From NCBI GenBank assembly GCA_019752925.1, contig JAIELP010000001.1, positions 62,001 to 126,000 on the forward strand: 64,000 nt of DNA, written 5' to 3'. The position numbers were made by a program, and so were the translations under genes. Positions within the stretch are counted from its first letter, which is position 1, and each line of letters begins with the position of its first letter. The DNA is from a bacterium (lineage in GTDB: Bacteria; Bdellovibrionota; Bdellovibrionia; Bdellovibrionales; Bdellovibrionaceae). Positions 24,731 to 33,692 of the stretch are shown here, piece by piece. The notes beneath the pieces are model-generated. The model was not told the DNA's origin, ran no database searches, and worked only from the letters and a program-made list of their open reading frames with translations.

Positions 24731-25054
24731 TTAACCCTGTCCCTTAACTAATAAAATAATCTCTTCAATTTTTTCTTGAACGATAAATGGATCACGACTT
24801 GCAATTGCCTGCTTTACACAATGTCTCATGTGTCCTTCAATAATAGAAGCCTCTAAACTTTTAAGAGCCGATCTAGCGGCCTTAATTTGCTGAACGATCT
24901 CAGGACAATAGCGACGCTCTTGAATCATTCGCTCTACGCCTTCAACTTGTCCTTTTATTCTACTAAGTCTTTTTAGTTCGGCAGAGTGGTCGTGAGCACT
25001 GTGTTTATGTTCAGGATGTTTATTTGATTTTTTATTTGTTTCTCTATCTAACAT
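24731..25054 (-). CDS. csoR: CsoR/RcnR/FrmR-family metal-sensing repressor
   Basis: 107 residues of four-helix DUF156 type: RLSRIKGQVEGVERMIQERR, then EIVQQIKAARSAL. The copper ligands of CsoR are present: C50 (RRYCPEI), H75 and C79 (GHMRHCV, H-x3-C). A His-rich N-terminal tail (HPEHKHSAHDHS) is unusual. Cu(I) or Ag(I) binding would release DNA. Operator-like repeats lie upstream of its own start and of the divergent gene at 25249. It heads the operon running to 22127. Confidence 0.88.
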   Translation of the reverse strand: MLDRETNKKSNKHPEHKHSAHDHSAELKRLSRIKGQVEGVERMIQERRYCPEIVQQIKAARSALKSLEASIIEGHMRHCVKQAIASRDPFIVQEKIEEIILLVKGQG

Positions 25055-25086
25055 TTAACACCTGCCTATGTGGGTTAGTGCTATTG

Positions 25087-25107
25087 CTATACCCGTGGAT
25101 AGTATAG
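25087..25107. promoter_or_regulatory. Candidate CsoR operator, csoR side
   Basis: CTATAC (25087-25092), 9-bp spacer, GTATAG (25102-25107), 33 bp upstream of the csoR start. The same half-sites and spacing recur at 25200-25220. Confidence 0.6.
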
Positions 25108-25199
25108 GTCAATAATGAATTATATTTTTATATAAGTTTTAAAATTCATATATAAAATCGCTACTATTTTACCTACGCAGCGCAATAAGCCTTTATTAA

Positions 25200-25220
25200 C
25201 TATACTGGTGTAGGGTATCT
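25200..25220. promoter_or_regulatory. Candidate CsoR operator, divergent side
   Basis: CTATAC (25200-25205), 9-bp spacer TGGTGTAGG, GTATCT (25215-25220), about 29 bp upstream of ATG 25249. Its resemblance to the site at 25087 suggests both divergent genes are under the same repressor. Confidence 0.55.
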
Positions 25221-25248
25221 GATCAATAACTTCATAAGGAGTAATTAA

Positions 25249-26004
25249 ATGAATAAAGCTATTGTAATACTTACAACACTGTTTTTAGGCTTATTGAGTT
25301 TTGCCGACCAAGGGCATGGCTCGCGTGTTGAAATTAAAGCCGAGTCTCAAGCCTCTATTGTTGCGGGACAAGTTACTTATGCGTTCAAACTTTTCGATAA
25401 TGAGCAAAATAAAGAAATCAACGATCAAGACTTAAATGAAAGCCATACTAAGAAGTTGCACTTTATTATATACGATGCCGCTCTAAAAGAGTTTAGCCAC
25501 CTTCATCCATCCTTTGATAACTCAAATTGGCAGACAGATATTAATTTACCTAAAAACGGGCAGTATTTTATTTGGGCGCAAGGCGAGCTAATAGATGGCA
25601 CTGAGTTTTCAGCTTCAACTAAAGCCCAAGTTATAAACGGACTGACTGAGAACCAAAAACTTCCTTTGGGCGATGTTCGACTAGGCCTCGACAAGCAAAC
25701 GATCATAGACTTAGCAAAAACAAAAATTAAAGCTGGCAAAATGGTTATGCTTAATTTTAAAGTTTCTCGTAACGATGGCTTGGAGCCGATCATGACTCCG
25801 TACCTTGGAGCATTAGCTCATGTTATTGCAACGCCATTGGCTGGTAATGAGCTTATTCATGTACACCCTATGAATGGCAATACGCCAAATACAGGAATGA
25901 TACACGCCACATTTCCCAGAGAAGGTGAATACAGGCTTTGGGTACAGTTTAATGATCGAGGTGAGTTAAAAACGATTCCCTTATCTGTAATTGTTTATAA
26001 ATAG
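25249..26004 (+). CDS. Periplasmic metal-resistance protein with HLHP/HVHP motifs
   Basis: 251 residues with a signal peptide (VILTTLFLGLLSFAD) followed by two similar halves. Each half has a His motif, FSHLHPSF and LIHVHPMNG, plausible Cu/Ag sites. GEYRLWVQFNDRGE near the end fits an immunoglobulin/YtkA-like beta-sandwich often seen with copper genes. AAGGAG precedes ATG. It lies between a candidate CsoR operator and the ECF promoter of the RND operon. Confidence 0.65.
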   Translation: MNKAIVILTTLFLGLLSFADQGHGSRVEIKAESQASIVAGQVTYAFKLFDNEQNKEINDQDLNESHTKKLHFIIYDAALKEFSHLHPSFDNSNWQTDINLPKNGQYFIWAQGELIDGTEFSASTKAQVINGLTENQKLPLGDVRLGLDKQTIIDLAKTKIKAGKMVMLNFKVSRNDGLEPIMTPYLGALAHVIATPLAGNELIHVHPMNGNTPNTGMIHATFPREGEYRLWVQFNDRGELKTIPLSVIVYK

Positions 26005-26034
26005 TGTCACAAAAACTGTTGTTGTTGCGTAATA
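26005..26034 (+). promoter_or_regulatory. ECF promoter of the first RND operon
   Basis: TGTCACAAA (26005-26013), 14 bp, CGTAATA (26028-26034), 30 bp before ATG 26065. It equals the sigma operon's own promoter in both boxes and spacing. Confidence 0.65.
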
Positions 26035-26064
26035 GTCAGTAACAGTTACGAACAAGGTGTTTAA

Positions 26065-29000
26065 ATGCTAGATCGAATTATTAAGTTTTCGCTTTCAAAT
26101 AGAATTTTCGTGGTTTCACTTGCGGCTTTATTAATGGCTTATGGTGGGTGGATTGCTGCAAATCTACCAGTTGACGTTTTTCCTGATCTTAATAGGCCAA
26201 CAGTTAACATCATGACAGAAGCACCAGGCCTAGCTCCTGAAGAAGTCGAAACGTTAGTGACTTTCCCGCTAGAGACAGCTTTAAACGGATTACCAGGTGT
26301 TGAGCGAGTTAGATCAAATTCTGGTGTAGGACTTAGTATAGTGTATGTTGAATTTTCATGGGGCACCGATATTTATCGGAACCGTCAACTAGTCCAAGAA
26401 AAGCTGACCCTAGCGCGTGAAAAATTACCAAAGAATATTTCTCCTGTAATGGGGCCTATAGCTTCAATTATGGGAGAAATTCAACTCGTGGGCTTAACTT
26501 CAAAAGACCCAGCTATTAATCCTATGGATTTACGAACTATTGCAGACTGGACGATTCGCCCCAGACTATTAAGTATTCCTGGAGTGGCGCAAGTTACATC
26601 CATCGGTGGAGGAGTTAGGCAGTATCAAATACTGCTTTCGGCAGAAAAAATCCAAAAACTACAAATGTCCATTGAAGACATTGAAACAAATTTATCTAAG
26701 ATCAGCCTTAATTCAACAGGCGGATTTATCAATATTGAAAAAAATGAATCACTAATCAGGGTGCTAGGTGCAATTCGTGACAAAGAAGAAATTTTAAATT
26801 CAGTTGTCGGAATGCATTTAGGAAAACCTGTATTGGTTAAAAATATTGCCGAAGTAAAAGAGGCTCCACAAGTGATGCGTGGAGACGCCAGCGTGAATGC
26901 TAAATCAGGCGTGATCATGAGTATTCAAAAGCAACCTGGCGCAAGTACGATTGAGTTAACAGAGCAAATTAGCATAGCACTTAAAGAGTTAGAAAAAACT
27001 ATGCCTAGTTATGTTGAACTTAATCCTGATTTATTTAAACAGGCCACATTTATCGAATCTTCTATCGGTAATGTTAAAATTGCACTAAGGGACGGGATTC
27101 TTTTAGTACTCATTGTGTTATTTCTATTTTTATTAAATTTTAGAACGACGATGATTACAATGACAGCTATTCCGTTATCGTTTGTTTTAACTGCTATCGT
27201 TTTTAAATTGTTTGGTCTGTCGGTCAATACAATGACACTAGGTGGTTTGGCAGTTGCTATTGGTGAATTAGTGGACGACGCCATCGTTGACGTAGAAAAT
27301 GTATTTAGACGTTTGCGAGAAAATAAACAAAGTGCTCATCCTAAAAATACTTTGGTTGTAATATATGAGGCCTCAAGCGAAGTTAGGAATTCAATTGTAA
27401 TTGCAACCGTTATTGTATGTTTAGTCTTTTTACCACTATTTAGCATGGGCGGAATTGAAGGAAAACTTTTTATTCCACTTGGCATTTCATACATAGTTTC
27501 ACTATTGGCTTCAATGGTTATATCTCTAACAGTAACGCCTGCACTTTGTTCGTATCTTTTGACAAAAGGTAAGCTTTTAGAGCACAAGGATGGCGCACTT
27601 GTTAACTGGTTAAAAAAGATTGATACAAGGATTTTGCACAGATCTTTAAAGCATCCATACATAGTCATGGGGGTAACAGCATTTCTTTTTATAGGCGCTG
27701 TGGGTTTATCGTTTACCATGGGCCGAGACTTTTTACCAAAGTTTAACGAAGGCACGGCTACAATATCAATGATGGCTCAACCAGGAATATCTCTTGAAGA
27801 GTCAAATAAGTTAGGAAACTTAGCCGAGATACTAATATTAAAATCACCAGAAGTGAAATCAGTTTCTAGGAGAACTGGTCGTGCCGAACAAGATGAACAC
27901 GCTGAGGGCGTTCACTCATCCGAGATTGATGTGGATTTTAAAGAAGTAGGAAGATCGCGAGAAGTTGTACTAAAAGAAATCAGAGAAAACCTTTCTACTG
28001 TTGAAGGGGTTTATGTAAATGTTGGTCAGCCTATATCACATAGGCTAGATCATTTATTATCTGGTGTAAGAGCGCAAATCGCGATTAAACTTTTTGGCAG
28101 TGATTTATCAACATTAAGAGCAAAAGCCGCTGAAATTAAAAAAGCTATTGAAGAGACAGAAGGATTGGTCGATCTTCAAGTAGAGCAACAAGTTTTAATT
28201 CCACAAGTAAAAGTTCAACTTATGCGAGAAGAGGCTGCAAAATACGGTATAGTCGTTGGAGACTTAGCTCAACTTATGGAAAAAGCACTTCAAGGCGAAG
28301 TTGTTGGGCAAATTCTCGAGGGTCAAAAAAGCATAGATGTATTCATGCGCTTTGATGAAAAATCAAGAACTGATTTAGAGCTTATTCAAAAAACACCAAT
28401 TAAAACATTGCCCGATGGCACTAAAATTTTAGTCGAACAAGTTGCAGATGTTTATGAGTCTAATGGGCCAAACATTATTAATAGAGAAAATGCGCAAAGA
28501 CGCATCGTGGTTTTAGCAAACTCATCTGGTCGCGACTTAAATGGTCTTGTGAGCGAAATACAGAATAAAATTAATAAAAATGTAGAGCTACCAGAAGGTT
28601 ACTTTCTTTCTTACGGTGGGCAATTTGAAAGTCAGCAGCAGGCGGCACGCTTAATGGTTTTCTTAGCGATACTTGCTGTGTTAGGTATTTTTATTGTGCT
28701 GTACATGCATTTTAAATCTACTTTTGTATCTATTCAGGTCATGCTTAATATCCCAATGGCATTTATCGGTGGCATTATTGGTATTTATCTAACCGACAAA
28801 ACTATTTCAGTAGCCAGCTTAGTTGCATTTGTAACTTTGTGTGGAATTGCATCTCGCAACGGTATTATGATGATCTCTCACTACCTTCATCTTATGAAAC
28901 ATGAAGGGGAAAAATTTACTGAGCACATGGTTATACGAGGCTCTCTTGAGCGGCTTGTGCCTGTGCTTATGACCGCGTTAACCGCCATACTAGGTCTGAT

Positions 29001-29208
29001 CCCATTCGCCTTGGCTGGTGGAGAACCAGGCAAAGAAATCCTGCATCCCGTGGCTGTGGTTATTGTAGGCGGGCTCATTAGTTCGACCTTACTAGATATG
29101 TTCGTAACACCAGCTGTATTTTTTCACTTCGGTAAAAATTCAGCGGAGCAAAGTATTTTAAAAATGGAACAAAAATCTGCCTTTGAAGGAGCAAATAACC
29201 ATGTCTAA
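26065..29208 (+). CDS. Heavy-metal RND efflux pump (CusA/CzcA-like), first copy
   Basis: 1047 residues, full length for an inner-membrane RND pump with 12 membrane spans and two large periplasmic loops. The opening MLDRIIKFSLSNRIFVV and YNI-like LPVDVFPDL are typical. In the fourth membrane helix, GELVDDAIVDVENVFRR (about 400-416) carries the essential acidic residues; this variant differs from both classical CzcA (DFG..DGA) and CusA, so the metal cannot be named safely. It exports metal by proton antiport. The gene leads an operon under the predicted ECF promoter but is not followed by an HlyD-type adaptor. Confidence 0.92.
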   Translation: MLDRIIKFSLSNRIFVVSLAALLMAYGGWIAANLPVDVFPDLNRPTVNIMTEAPGLAPEEVETLVTFPLETALNGLPGVERVRSNSGVGLSIVYVEFSWGTDIYRNRQLVQEKLTLAREKLPKNISPVMGPIASIMGEIQLVGLTSKDPAINPMDLRTIADWTIRPRLLSIPGVAQVTSIGGGVRQYQILLSAEKIQKLQMSIEDIETNLSKISLNSTGGFINIEKNESLIRVLGAIRDKEEILNSVVGMHLGKPVLVKNIAEVKEAPQVMRGDASVNAKSGVIMSIQKQPGASTIELTEQISIALKELEKTMPSYVELNPDLFKQATFIESSIGNVKIALRDGILLVLIVLFLFLLNFRTTMITMTAIPLSFVLTAIVFKLFGLSVNTMTLGGLAVAIGELVDDAIVDVENVFRRLRENKQSAHPKNTLVVIYEASSEVRNSIVIATVIVCLVFLPLFSMGGIEGKLFIPLGISYIVSLLASMVISLTVTPALCSYLLTKGKLLEHKDGALVNWLKKIDTRILHRSLKHPYIVMGVTAFLFIGAVGLSFTMGRDFLPKFNEGTATISMMAQPGISLEESNKLGNLAEILILKSPEVKSVSRRTGRAEQDEHAEGVHSSEIDVDFKEVGRSREVVLKEIRENLSTVEGVYVNVGQPISHRLDHLLSGVRAQIAIKLFGSDLSTLRAKAAEIKKAIEETEGLVDLQVEQQVLIPQVKVQLMREEAAKYGIVVGDLAQLMEKALQGEVVGQILEGQKSIDVFMRFDEKSRTDLELIQKTPIKTLPDGTKILVEQVADVYESNGPNIINRENAQRRIVVLANSSGRDLNGLVSEIQNKINKNVELPEGYFLSYGGQFESQQQAARLMVFLAILAVLGIFIVLYMHFKSTFVSIQVMLNIPMAFIGGIIGIYLTDKTISVASLVAFVTLCGIASRNGIMMISHYLHLMKHEGEKFTEHMVIRGSLERLVPVLMTALTAILGLIPFALAGGEPGKEILHPVAVVIVGGLISSTLLDMFVTPAVFFHFGKNSAEQSILKMEQKSAFEGANNHV

Positions 29209-29527
29209 AAAAATGATTCTTATCAGCTTGACCCTACTCATTACATCTTCGTGTGCTACCAACATTCATAGGGGTGTAGTGGCAATGAAGGTTAGCGAAA
29301 CAACAGCGCATGTGGGTTTAAATAATAACGAAGTCTCTGTTGGAGATCATGTTGAGCTATTTTCAAACCAGTGTAATTCGGTCAAGGCAGAAGAAAGATC
29401 TTGCCGAAAGGTTTCTAAAGGTCACGGAAAAGTTACTGCTTTAATAAATGTAAACTATGTAGTCGTCGAATTTAATAAGGGCGTAGCCTTTCAAGAAGGT
29501 GATTTCATAGAAAAACATTCACATTAA
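29201..29527 (+). CDS. Small lipoprotein, paralogue of the one at 39315
   Basis: 108 residues from ATG 29201 (AAGGA upstream), overlapping the pump gene by 8 bp. LITSSCATN is a lipobox. The mature part (GVVAMKVSETTAHVGL, VSVGDHVELFSNQC, GHGKVTALINVNYVVVEF, EGDFIEKHSH) looks like an SH3-like barrel. The lipoprotein at 39315 has the same order of elements, so each RND module carries a copy. Confidence 0.65.
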   Translation: MSKKMILISLTLLITSSCATNIHRGVVAMKVSETTAHVGLNNNEVSVGDHVELFSNQCNSVKAEERSCRKVSKGHGKVTALINVNYVVVEFNKGVAFQEGDFIEKHSH

Positions 29528-29550
29528 AAACAAACAATAAGGAGATATTT

Positions 29551-29943
29551 ATGTTTAAAATAATTTTAACAACGGTTTTTATGGTGGTTTCAATTAATAC
29601 CTTTGCCCATGAAGGGCATGATGAAACACCTGGTGCCTTAAAAGCAAATCATGGTGGGGTTGTGAAGCCAGGAAAAGTGATCAATCTAGAATACGTCATT
29701 AAAGGTGATTCCGTTGAGCTTTATCCCGCTTCACACGAAGGAGCAGATTTGCCACTAACCGACGTTGTGCTTACAGGAACTGCTAAGCCTTCAAAAGGCA
29801 AAGCCACGCCACTCAAGTTTGAATCAAAGAATGGAGCTTATTTGGCTAAAGTTGATTTTAAAGGAGCTTACAGAGTTGAAGTGCAAGTTGTGGCCAACAA
29901 CAAAGGAAAAAAAAGCACTTTTAAATTTCAGGTTGAAAGATAG
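29551..29943 (+). CDS. Periplasmic metal-binding protein
   Basis: 130 residues with a signal peptide ending FAHEGHDE. The HEGHDE and NHGG motifs are likely metal sites. The rest is a beta-sandwich (EYVIKGDSVELYPASHEG, AYRVEVQVVANN). It lies between the pump and its TolC-type partner, where an adaptor gene would be expected. A metallochaperone or adaptor-substitute role is inference. Confidence 0.6.
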   Translation: MFKIILTTVFMVVSINTFAHEGHDETPGALKANHGGVVKPGKVINLEYVIKGDSVELYPASHEGADLPLTDVVLTGTAKPSKGKATPLKFESKNGAYLAKVDFKGAYRVEVQVVANNKGKKSTFKFQVER

Positions 29944-29954
29944 TTGGAGTATAT

Positions 29955-31178
29955 ATGGTAAAGGGTTTCTTTATTTTCATGTTGCTTTATAGCGCGAGTG
30001 CAAATGCTTTGATTGGAGTTCAGAATTTAGAAACTAAGTTGTTTGAACAAAACTCAGAGTTATCGTCTTTACAAAAGCAAGTTGAGGCTAAGGAAGCTCT
30101 TTATTCTTCTAGTAAATCTAGTTTTTTACCAACTGTAAATGCCATAGGTGGTTGGCAGAATAATAAGACTGATGCTTCTGCTGTCGCAGAAAAAGGTATT
30201 GTTGGATATATTGAAGGTAGATATAATCTTTTTAACGGGTTTAAAGATAAAGCTTCGTTAAGCCAAAAAGAAGCTGATCTAAATTTATCAAAATATGAAT
30301 ACGAACTCAAACAGCGTGATTTAAAAATTTCGCTAACTGAGATTATAAGTGAAATGCTGTATTTACATCAGCTTCAAGACATATTAGTTGATGAATACAA
30401 AGCTGTGCAGACGCAAAAACTAATGGCGCAAAAGAAGGTGGCGGCTGGCCTTACAGGGCCCGTTGATAACCTTGAGTTCAGTTTACGAGAAAGTGAAATT
30501 GAAATTGAACAAAATCAGATCAATCAACTTCACGACGAGGCTCATCAAAAGCTAACAAAATTATTTGGTGTCGACCTGGCTGATTCTGAGTTCGCAGTCA
30601 TTAAATATCAAAGTCATTCTGAACTAACAAAATTCAACAGTACTTTTGACCATTTAAAAAACCTTGAATATAAGATTGCTGAACAGAACCTTACTAAGGC
30701 AACTTTTGAAAAATCAGAAAGCCGTTCTGACTTTTTGCCCAAACTTGATTTAACGGCCAGTGTCGGAAGACTCACCCCAAGCGAAACTACCCCGACACAA
30801 TATAATGAAAGTAAATATGGCGTAACGCTTACGATACCTTTGTTTTCGGGACTCGATACTTACTATAAAGTTAAGTCATCAAAATTTAATGTTTCCTCTG
30901 CAGAAAAATCACTTGTTCAAGTAGGTAGCAATATTAAATCTGAATACAATATTATTAAAAATAAAATTATAGAGTTGGGAAAACTTTCTCAGATAAATGA
31001 AAAAAAGTTAATTACATCACAAAGTTATTTTAATTTAACTCTTGGCGAGTACCGCCGAGGTATTAAAAACTCACCTGACCTTGTGGGCGCAACTGAAAGA
31101 TTGTTTTCTGTGAGAAAAAAACAGGTAGAGATACTTAAGGATTTAGAAATTTTGAAAATTAAAATTGATACTTTATAA
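29955..31178 (+). CDS. TolC-family outer-membrane efflux protein
   Basis: 407 residues. A signal peptide is followed by the OEP repeat pattern: long coiled-coil helices (LEFSLRESEIEIEQNQINQL, YNIIKNKIIELGKL) alternating with strands (SSFLPTVNAIGG; RSDFLPKLDLTASVG). It forms the outer-membrane exit duct for the RND pump at 26065. It starts 12 bp after the previous gene. No lipobox. Confidence 0.85.
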   Translation: MVKGFFIFMLLYSASANALIGVQNLETKLFEQNSELSSLQKQVEAKEALYSSSKSSFLPTVNAIGGWQNNKTDASAVAEKGIVGYIEGRYNLFNGFKDKASLSQKEADLNLSKYEYELKQRDLKISLTEIISEMLYLHQLQDILVDEYKAVQTQKLMAQKKVAAGLTGPVDNLEFSLRESEIEIEQNQINQLHDEAHQKLTKLFGVDLADSEFAVIKYQSHSELTKFNSTFDHLKNLEYKIAEQNLTKATFEKSESRSDFLPKLDLTASVGRLTPSETTPTQYNESKYGVTLTIPLFSGLDTYYKVKSSKFNVSSAEKSLVQVGSNIKSEYNIIKNKIIELGKLSQINEKKLITSQSYFNLTLGEYRRGIKNSPDLVGATERLFSVRKKQVEILKDLEILKIKIDTL

Positions 31179-31191
31179 GGAGATATCATAT

Positions 31192-31641
31192 ATGAACGCA
31201 TTTATATTTTTCACAGCGACTTTGCTCTCAGCACTTTTAGCTTTTGCGCACGGTGAAGATAAACCAGGGCCACACGGCGGACATATTAAGATGCCTGCTA
31301 ATTTTCACACAGAAGTGATTGCAGACAAAGATGGCTCATTTCATATTTATTTATTGGATATGCAGTTTAAAAATCCGACAGTTAAGAGTTCTGAAATAAA
31401 AGCCTATGTTCTGAGTGGCAAAAAGAAAACTACGTTAAAGTGTAGTGTGATGGGTGAAAAACATTTTCATTGCAAAAGTAGCAAAGCCGTTAAGTCTGCC
31501 AGTAGTCTAGTTATTAAAGCTAAGCGTGAAGGCACTTGGGCTTCGATGGATGCCAAGTATAATTTGCCCTTGAAAGAGTTCCAGCAAGCCACTTCTGATC
31601 TGCCGACAGATAAAAAAGCTGACATCCATAGCTCTCATTAA
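31192..31641 (+). CDS. Periplasmic protein with CzcB-type GPHGG domain
   Basis: About 149 residues from ATG 31192 (AAGGAG upstream). A signal peptide precedes HGEDKPGPHGGHIKMP, which resembles the His-rich N-terminal segment of CzcB-like adaptors. The following region (FHTEVIADKDGSFHIYLLD, then KVKSSEIKAY-like strands) fits the domain that accompanies it. There is no lipoyl or hairpin part, so this may be a stand-alone piece of an adaptor. GEKHFHCKSSK offers another Cys/His site. Confidence 0.65.
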   Translation: MNAFIFFTATLLSALLAFAHGEDKPGPHGGHIKMPANFHTEVIADKDGSFHIYLLDMQFKNPTVKSSEIKAYVLSGKKKTTLKCSVMGEKHFHCKSSKAVKSASSLVIKAKREGTWASMDAKYNLPLKEFQQATSDLPTDKKADIHSSH

Positions 31642-31678
31642 AAGTATAGAGCGGTAAATTAAACCCCGAGGTTATTTT

Positions 31679-32422
31679 GTGGATAATAGATTAGTGGATT
31701 TTTCTAAAATTGAAAAAGGCAATACCCATAGAGGGGTAAATAAAAAAATTATTGAATTTCTATTTAAAAAAAAATTAGATGGCTTTAAAATTCAAAAAAT
31801 ATTTGATTGTCCGTGCGGTGAAGGTAACTTTTTAAGATCTGTAAAGTTCGTTTTTCCTGAAATAGAGTTTGAAGGTCAGGATTTATATGCAACACCTGTG
31901 CCTGAAATTGATCCATTTTTCTTTAAAGGAAATGCAACCTCCGATTTGAAGAGTATCGCCACAGATATTTATTGCGTGACTACATCAATTAGTGGCTTAC
32001 CTGTATTCGATGAGGGCAGAGAACATATTAAACAGTTAGCTCGGGTTACAAGGCCTGGCGGATACGTTATTATAACTAACGATAATATAATGACCATTCG
32101 TGATAGATTACACTTTTTGTTTTTTGGACACACAAAAAGGTTTAAATTATTCTTTAGTAAAAATGAAGATATTTGGAATATTGTTTGCCCACAAGGTATC
32201 CGTATGATTTTAGAGCAGAATAATTTAGAGATAGAGGAAGTTTTTTATGTTAACACTCAGCTTGAAGATCTTTGCTTGTTGCCTATTGCTATAGTCATGT
32301 ATCCAATAAATTTTATTTACATGCTAGTCTCGCAAACACATTTAACATTAAAACAAAAGTATCAAATGTTTCCTTTTTTAATGTTACTTTCTCGACATTA
32401 TATTTTTGTAGCAAAAAAATAG
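31679..32422 (+). CDS. Class I SAM-dependent methyltransferase
   Basis: 247 residues from GTG 31679. Motif I is FDCPCGEGNFLR (about 43-54), and the later LARVTRPGGYVIITND is motif IV/post-motif. The C-terminus has hydrophobic stretches (LLPIAIVMYPINFIYML), so it may associate with the membrane. The substrate is unknown. Its presence within a metal-efflux operon is unexpected; it might modify lipids, small thiols or metalloids. Confidence 0.75.
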   Translation: MDNRLVDFSKIEKGNTHRGVNKKIIEFLFKKKLDGFKIQKIFDCPCGEGNFLRSVKFVFPEIEFEGQDLYATPVPEIDPFFFKGNATSDLKSIATDIYCVTTSISGLPVFDEGREHIKQLARVTRPGGYVIITNDNIMTIRDRLHFLFFGHTKRFKLFFSKNEDIWNIVCPQGIRMILEQNNLEIEEVFYVNTQLEDLCLLPIAIVMYPINFIYMLVSQTHLTLKQKYQMFPFLMLLSRHYIFVAKK

Positions 32423-32437
32423 CATAGGGCGGTAAAT

Positions 32438-33214
32438 ATGAGTAGAAATATCATTTACACAAAAAGCGAACAAAATAACGTGTATTCTATAGATGGCATG
32501 ACCTGCCAGTCTTGTGTGAAGACGATAACCGAACGCATATCTGCTATAGATGGAGTATTATTTGTAAAAGTAACTTTAGAGAATAAAGAAGTTCAGCTTA
32601 GATCAAGCAGGAATATATCATTAGAGCAGGTGAGCGCTGCTTTAATTGATCTGCCTAAATATTCTGTTAAAAACGTAAAAACAAACATTAACCTAGTTAA
32701 ACCTTCGACTCAATCCGAGGCCTCATTACTGAAAACATACAAGCCACTCATAACGATTTTTATCTTTATTCTGTTGGTGAGTGTGGCTTATCAAGTTAGT
32801 TTGGGCAGTTTTAATTCTCATCTTTTTATGAACCACATAATGGCAGGTTTTTTTATCGGCCTGTCGTTTTTTAAGTTTTTAGACTTAAAAGCCTTTGCTG
32901 AGTCATTTTCAAGCTACGACCCTATAGCGCAGCGTTGGCTGAGTTACGGATATATTTATCCATTTATCGAGCTTATACTGGGGTTACTTTTTATTGCTGG
33001 GAAGTTTTTGCTAATTGCAAATTCCGCTACCGTTATCGTTTTAACTCTAACCACCTACGGTGTTTACAAAAGACTTCAGTCTAAGAGTTCATTTCAGTGC
33101 GCTTGTCTCGGCACAACTTTTAATTTGCCGTTATCGAACGTAACAATTGCAGAAAATCTAATTATGATAGTTATGAGTCTTTATTCAATTAACTCTTTAC
33201 TTAGAATTGTTTAA
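32438..33214 (+). CDS. HMA domain fused to MauE/DoxX-like membrane domain
   Basis: 258 residues. The N-terminal HMA domain has GMTCQSC (C23, C26). About four membrane segments follow (from about 105), ending in FQCACLGTTFNLPLSNVTIA, the signature of MauE-type proteins. MauE relatives assist disulfide or redox maturation. The fusion could couple metal transfer to thiol redox. It follows the methyltransferase by 15 bp. Confidence 0.75.
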   Translation: MSRNIIYTKSEQNNVYSIDGMTCQSCVKTITERISAIDGVLFVKVTLENKEVQLRSSRNISLEQVSAALIDLPKYSVKNVKTNINLVKPSTQSEASLLKTYKPLITIFIFILLVSVAYQVSLGSFNSHLFMNHIMAGFFIGLSFFKFLDLKAFAESFSSYDPIAQRWLSYGYIYPFIELILGLLFIAGKFLLIANSATVIVLTLTTYGVYKRLQSKSSFQCACLGTTFNLPLSNVTIAENLIMIVMSLYSINSLLRIV

Positions 33215-33294
33215 TGGTTGGGCATTTTTGCACAAAATAGCCAAATTATTGACTTTCAAAGCAACATGGCAGATCAATGGTGCAAGGAATAAGC

Positions 33295-33642
33295 ATGGCT
33301 AAGAAAATCATTTCAACATTTATACTCATAATTTTAATGATGAATATATTTTTTGAAATGTTTGTATCTCATCATATTCACGCCCAATCTCCCAACAATT
33401 CCAACGAACAAGTTTCACTCGACTTAGATCATTCGGCAGATAGTTCGCATCACGGTCAGTCGTCAGACGAACACTGCGCAAGTGGCGCATGTCATTCGGG
33501 TTTTTGTAAACTTTTAAATATGAACAAAGTTGTTCATGTGCCAGTTTACGAACATACAATCGCTTATGAAATTAAATCTCAGTTATTTCCAGAATCTCCA
33601 TTTTTATTTGCTAATCGCAGACCTCCTAAGGCTCTCGTTTAA
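33295..33642 (+). CDS. Small exported His-rich protein leading the second RND operon
   Basis: 115 residues from ATG 33295 (AAGGA upstream; ATG 33277 is less likely). One N-terminal hydrophobic segment precedes a His/Ser-rich region (HSADSSHHGQSSDEHCASGA) with CHSGFC nearby. The ending ANRRPPKALV is like small proteins that often lead CzcCBA operons. Probably a periplasmic metal-binding or sensory peptide. Confidence 0.65.
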   Translation: MAKKIISTFILIILMMNIFFEMFVSHHIHAQSPNNSNEQVSLDLDHSADSSHHGQSSDEHCASGACHSGFCKLLNMNKVVHVPVYEHTIAYEIKSQLFPESPFLFANRRPPKALV

Positions 33643-33692
33643 TTCTAACGTTCTATTTTTTAAAAGATAAACCCACATATTAAGGATTATTT

